Shown here piece by piece: positions 61,884 through 64,000 of a stretch of DNA of 64,000 bases. Numbering within the stretch: the first letter of the stretch is position 1; each line of letters opens with the position of its first letter. Position numbers and translations under genes: made by a program. Origin of the DNA: Galerina marginata (taxonomy: Eukaryota > Basidiomycota > Agaricomycetes > Agaricales > Galerinaceae); contig JAECYW010000007.1 in NCBI GenBank assembly GCA_023014335.1, positions 2,604,001 through 2,668,000 on the forward strand. The letters run 5' to 3'. The notes beneath the pieces were generated by a model that worked only from the letters and a program-made list of their open reading frames with translations, searched no databases and was not told the origin of the DNA.

Positions 61884-62404
61884 AGCAGTCTATTAGCAGA
61901 GACAGATACACGAGGCTGGCTCCAAAAGCATAAGCCCTTAAATATGAATGGCTGTGGCAGAATTCTGGAGTTTCCACCTGCAGGCAGGAATTTCGTTGAT
62001 GTGTAAAGTTTTCAAATTCTGACGCAACTCTTGCAAATGCAGCTTGGTTATTCAGCATTGCACGTAAATATGGCGTTATAATTGTCTTTTTTCTCTTTGA
62101 GCCAATAGGAAATATCAAATGCGAAACTTGCAATTGAACTTTGACTCAGCAAGAAGAAGTATTGCGTCAAATTTCATCTCTTTCTTACAATCTAATCGCA
62201 ATCATTTCAAATTACCAGTGAAATTAGCAAGAATGGCGACAGCTGCGGGTAATTGTAGCCGTAATTGCCCCCGAATTTACAAATTTTTCTGACCTCTTCA
62301 TTCGGGACTCGGTACTTGAGCGAGTATCACACAGACGACGATGGTTATAAAAGGCTGGTGGTATTCTCAGGCTGTCAAACGTCACCTTTATTCTTGGATT
62401 AGCT
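61884..62404. promoter_or_regulatory. Divergent intergenic promoter region
   Basis: This separates the integrase gene (-) from the gene at 62405 (+). TATAAAAGG at 62346-62354 lies about 50 bp upstream of the + strand ATG and is a good core promoter candidate. A 95-codon frame on - (61849-62133) overlaps the integrase start and looks like chance. Confidence 0.45.
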
Positions 62405-64000
62405 ATGTCTTCGGATCACTTGCAGATCACAACACAGTTTACGGACGACTGCATTGCGAGCCAGGCCAGTGTTTGCGAGCGTCCCGCATGTTCCCAGCCC
62501 ATTCAAGCCGGTCAAAAACGCTTCTATGTTGGTCCTGACGAGAACAGCAATCGTCCGGGACGATATATATGCGAGCCATGTATGTCATATTATCTTAAAA
62601 AGCCCTCAACCACTGCCCGCGTGGTCCCAACGCGTGCGGTTCCCGTTTCCGGTAAGTGATACCAAGTTTCTAAAAATATCGTCAGGCGCTAAATATGTTG
62701 GTAGGAATTGCTCTGGCCGGCCCGCGTGACAATCAATCGCAGCCCAGAGTGCCGACCGCCAATCCTGGCATTCCTGGAACCGCTGTGAATCTATCTGTCA
62801 TCCGCAAAATGGTAAATGAGTCTCAGAGACGTGGTGCGTGTAGCTTGAACCTTTCAAAGAATCGGATAATCTGACTTTAGTTCAATTCTAACAGGTGGGC
62901 ATACACCCCAAGGACGTGTAACGGCTGTATCCCAACAAGTTTCTCGGGCACCTGTATCCTCCCTTCCATTCGTTAACAATCCATCAGCCTTTCAAGGATA
63001 TTTTCAACATGCATCATCTTCAGCGACAGCCCCATTGTCCTCGCTCCCTTCATCTGGTTATTCATCAGCGCACCTCCAGTACGAAGAAGAGCGCCAGCGC
63101 TGGTCTACTTCCGCATATAAGCCCGCACCGGTTTCTCGTGCTGGTTATGGACAGATACCTATGCGTGCACAAACAAGGGACCAAGTTCGAATTGTATTGC
63201 AGGTGTGTTACTTATTATTGAGCGGAAAGTCTGAGAAGACCGTGAGTTAATTCATCAATATCTTGGTTTCAAACCTTGTTCTGATTACTTTTTATTTCTT
63301 TTTGTGTAGTCCATTAGAGAGGGGATGCCAGTTGACTACGAAATCCTTCCATTTGCTCTCTCTGAATTCATCAAAGTCACGCTTCTTCCCCCTCTCAGCA
63401 AGTTAATACCAGGATTCTCATGGGATTTTTCCGCTATGGTTGTTCGGGAAACATCAAGCTGGCAGGATATTTTGAAGATGGATCCTTCCGTCCCTTATTT
63501 TCAAGGCAGATTCCTGAAGGTAAAAACAGGCGCCAAATCAGATGGCTCTCGAGTGTTTTCTGCCCCAAAAAATCCCATCGAGTTTTCTCTGATTGTTAAC
63601 CGAGACCAATGGCTGCAGGCAGAAGAGTACCAGGAGAACCAAAACTCAGGATACCAAGTACACTCAATGCGTTCGGTGAAGTGTTCTTTTTTCAATTTAC
63701 CTTAAATCGTTCTAATCTTCACTAATCCTAGGCTACGCCGGAATCTGTTCCCAAGCGCAAAACACCTCCCAGTCCTGAGAAGATTCGCCCTTCTGCACCT
63801 TCCTTAGCCAAAAGGCCGAATGTCTCCTCATCCAGGTCATCTGGAATTCTGTCTATAGCGGCTTCGGACAAGGTGCTATTTATCATCTAAAATTAACCGG
63901 ACAAGGCATTCAAACCATATTGCATTTAGGAAGGGAAAAAACCCGCTTTCAAGTCGCTCAACCCGGATCAAGTTCGCCAAGGTATCCTTCTCGGTGGTCA
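62405..64000 (+). CDS. Cysteine-motif protein, probable N-terminal part of an alpha-kinase-associated protein (runs off window)
   Basis: The start at 62405 lies 51 nt after TATAAAAGG. Residues about 20-60 form a possible zinc-binding module with paired cysteines (VCERPACSQPIQAG, then YICEPCMSYYLKKPS), spacing C-x4-C...C-x2-C. A low-complexity Ser/Pro/Ala/Gln-rich part follows, then IPMRAQTRDQVRIVLQVC, REGMPVDYEILPFALSEF and a conserved-looking FSWDFSAMVVRETSSW. Later exons are basic (PKRKTPPSPEKIRPS). Introns at about 62652-62704, 62833-62894, 63240-63309 and 63673-63732 keep phase with no break. Agaricomycete proteins with an alpha-type kinase domain often have this kind of N-terminus, but the kinase domain, if any, is beyond 64000, so the assignment is tentative. 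Confidence 0.55.

Noticed and set aside
61849..62133. 95-codon frame upstream of the integrase
   Set aside because: Overlaps the integrase start in another frame and shows no family similarity; likely chance.
1..64000. CRISPR arrays, rRNA genes or bacterial operons
   Set aside because: No regularly spaced identical repeats, no rRNA sequence, and gene structure is intron-rich eukaryotic.

Overview
The window comes from the nuclear genome of a filamentous basidiomycete, almost certainly an agaricomycete mushroom. Genes carry many 45-65 nt introns. The recognisable proteins belong to families expanded in Agaricomycetes: DUF6535 and DUF6534 membrane proteins, F-box proteins, HSPA12-like Hsp70s, WSC-domain proteins, a GH79 beta-glucuronidase, a Stealth phosphotransferase and a basidiomycete-type rve integrase. 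No rRNA, mitochondrial or bacterial-style operon structure is visible. The species cannot be told from the sequence.

Layout. 1-4.8 kb has no recognisable gene but holds two short inverted-repeat elements. 4.8-7.6 kb (-) is a DUF6535 gene. 7.6-13.8 kb is strikingly pyrimidine-rich on the + strand, with no recognisable protein. 13.8-15.8 kb (+) is a GH79 glycosidase with frame breaks. 16.5-18.1 kb (-) is an F-box gene. 19-34.5 kb holds three intact paralogous Hsp70-like genes (19.0-21.5, 22.9-25.4 and 32.0-34.5 kb, all +), each with 14 exons and 598 codons; the last two sit in a ~3.2 kb segmental duplication. A 429 bp inverted-repeat element lies between copies 1 and 2, and ~6 kb of unrecognised sequence lies between copies 2 and 3. 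36.2 kb has a tRNA-like sequence with an A-tail. 38.3-39.5 kb (-) encodes a secreted two-domain beta-sandwich protein with frame breaks. 41.8-44.7 kb (+) is a Stealth-type phosphotransferase. 49.7-51.1 kb (-) is a DUF6534 membrane protein. 55.0-56.4 kb (+) is an intact F-box gene. 57.1-58.9 kb (+) is a secreted protein with two WSC domains. 60.0-61.9 kb (-) is an rve-type integrase, divergent from a gene at 62.4 kb (+) that runs off the window and resembles the N-terminal part of alpha-kinase-associated proteins.

Together this is an accessory, lineage-specific stretch rather than a pathway cluster: surface or secreted carbohydrate-related proteins, membrane proteins, F-box adaptors, Hsp70-like ATPases and transposon debris. 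Two patterns stand out. First, seven loci carry single-base frame breaks that nearly all need the same correction (one surplus base), while the Hsp70 trio and the second F-box gene, analysed the same way, are perfectly in frame. Second, the Hsp70 paralogues use GC-AG introns, one of which is a standard GT-AG intron in the third copy. Functions are inferred from motifs recognised by eye; no database search was run.
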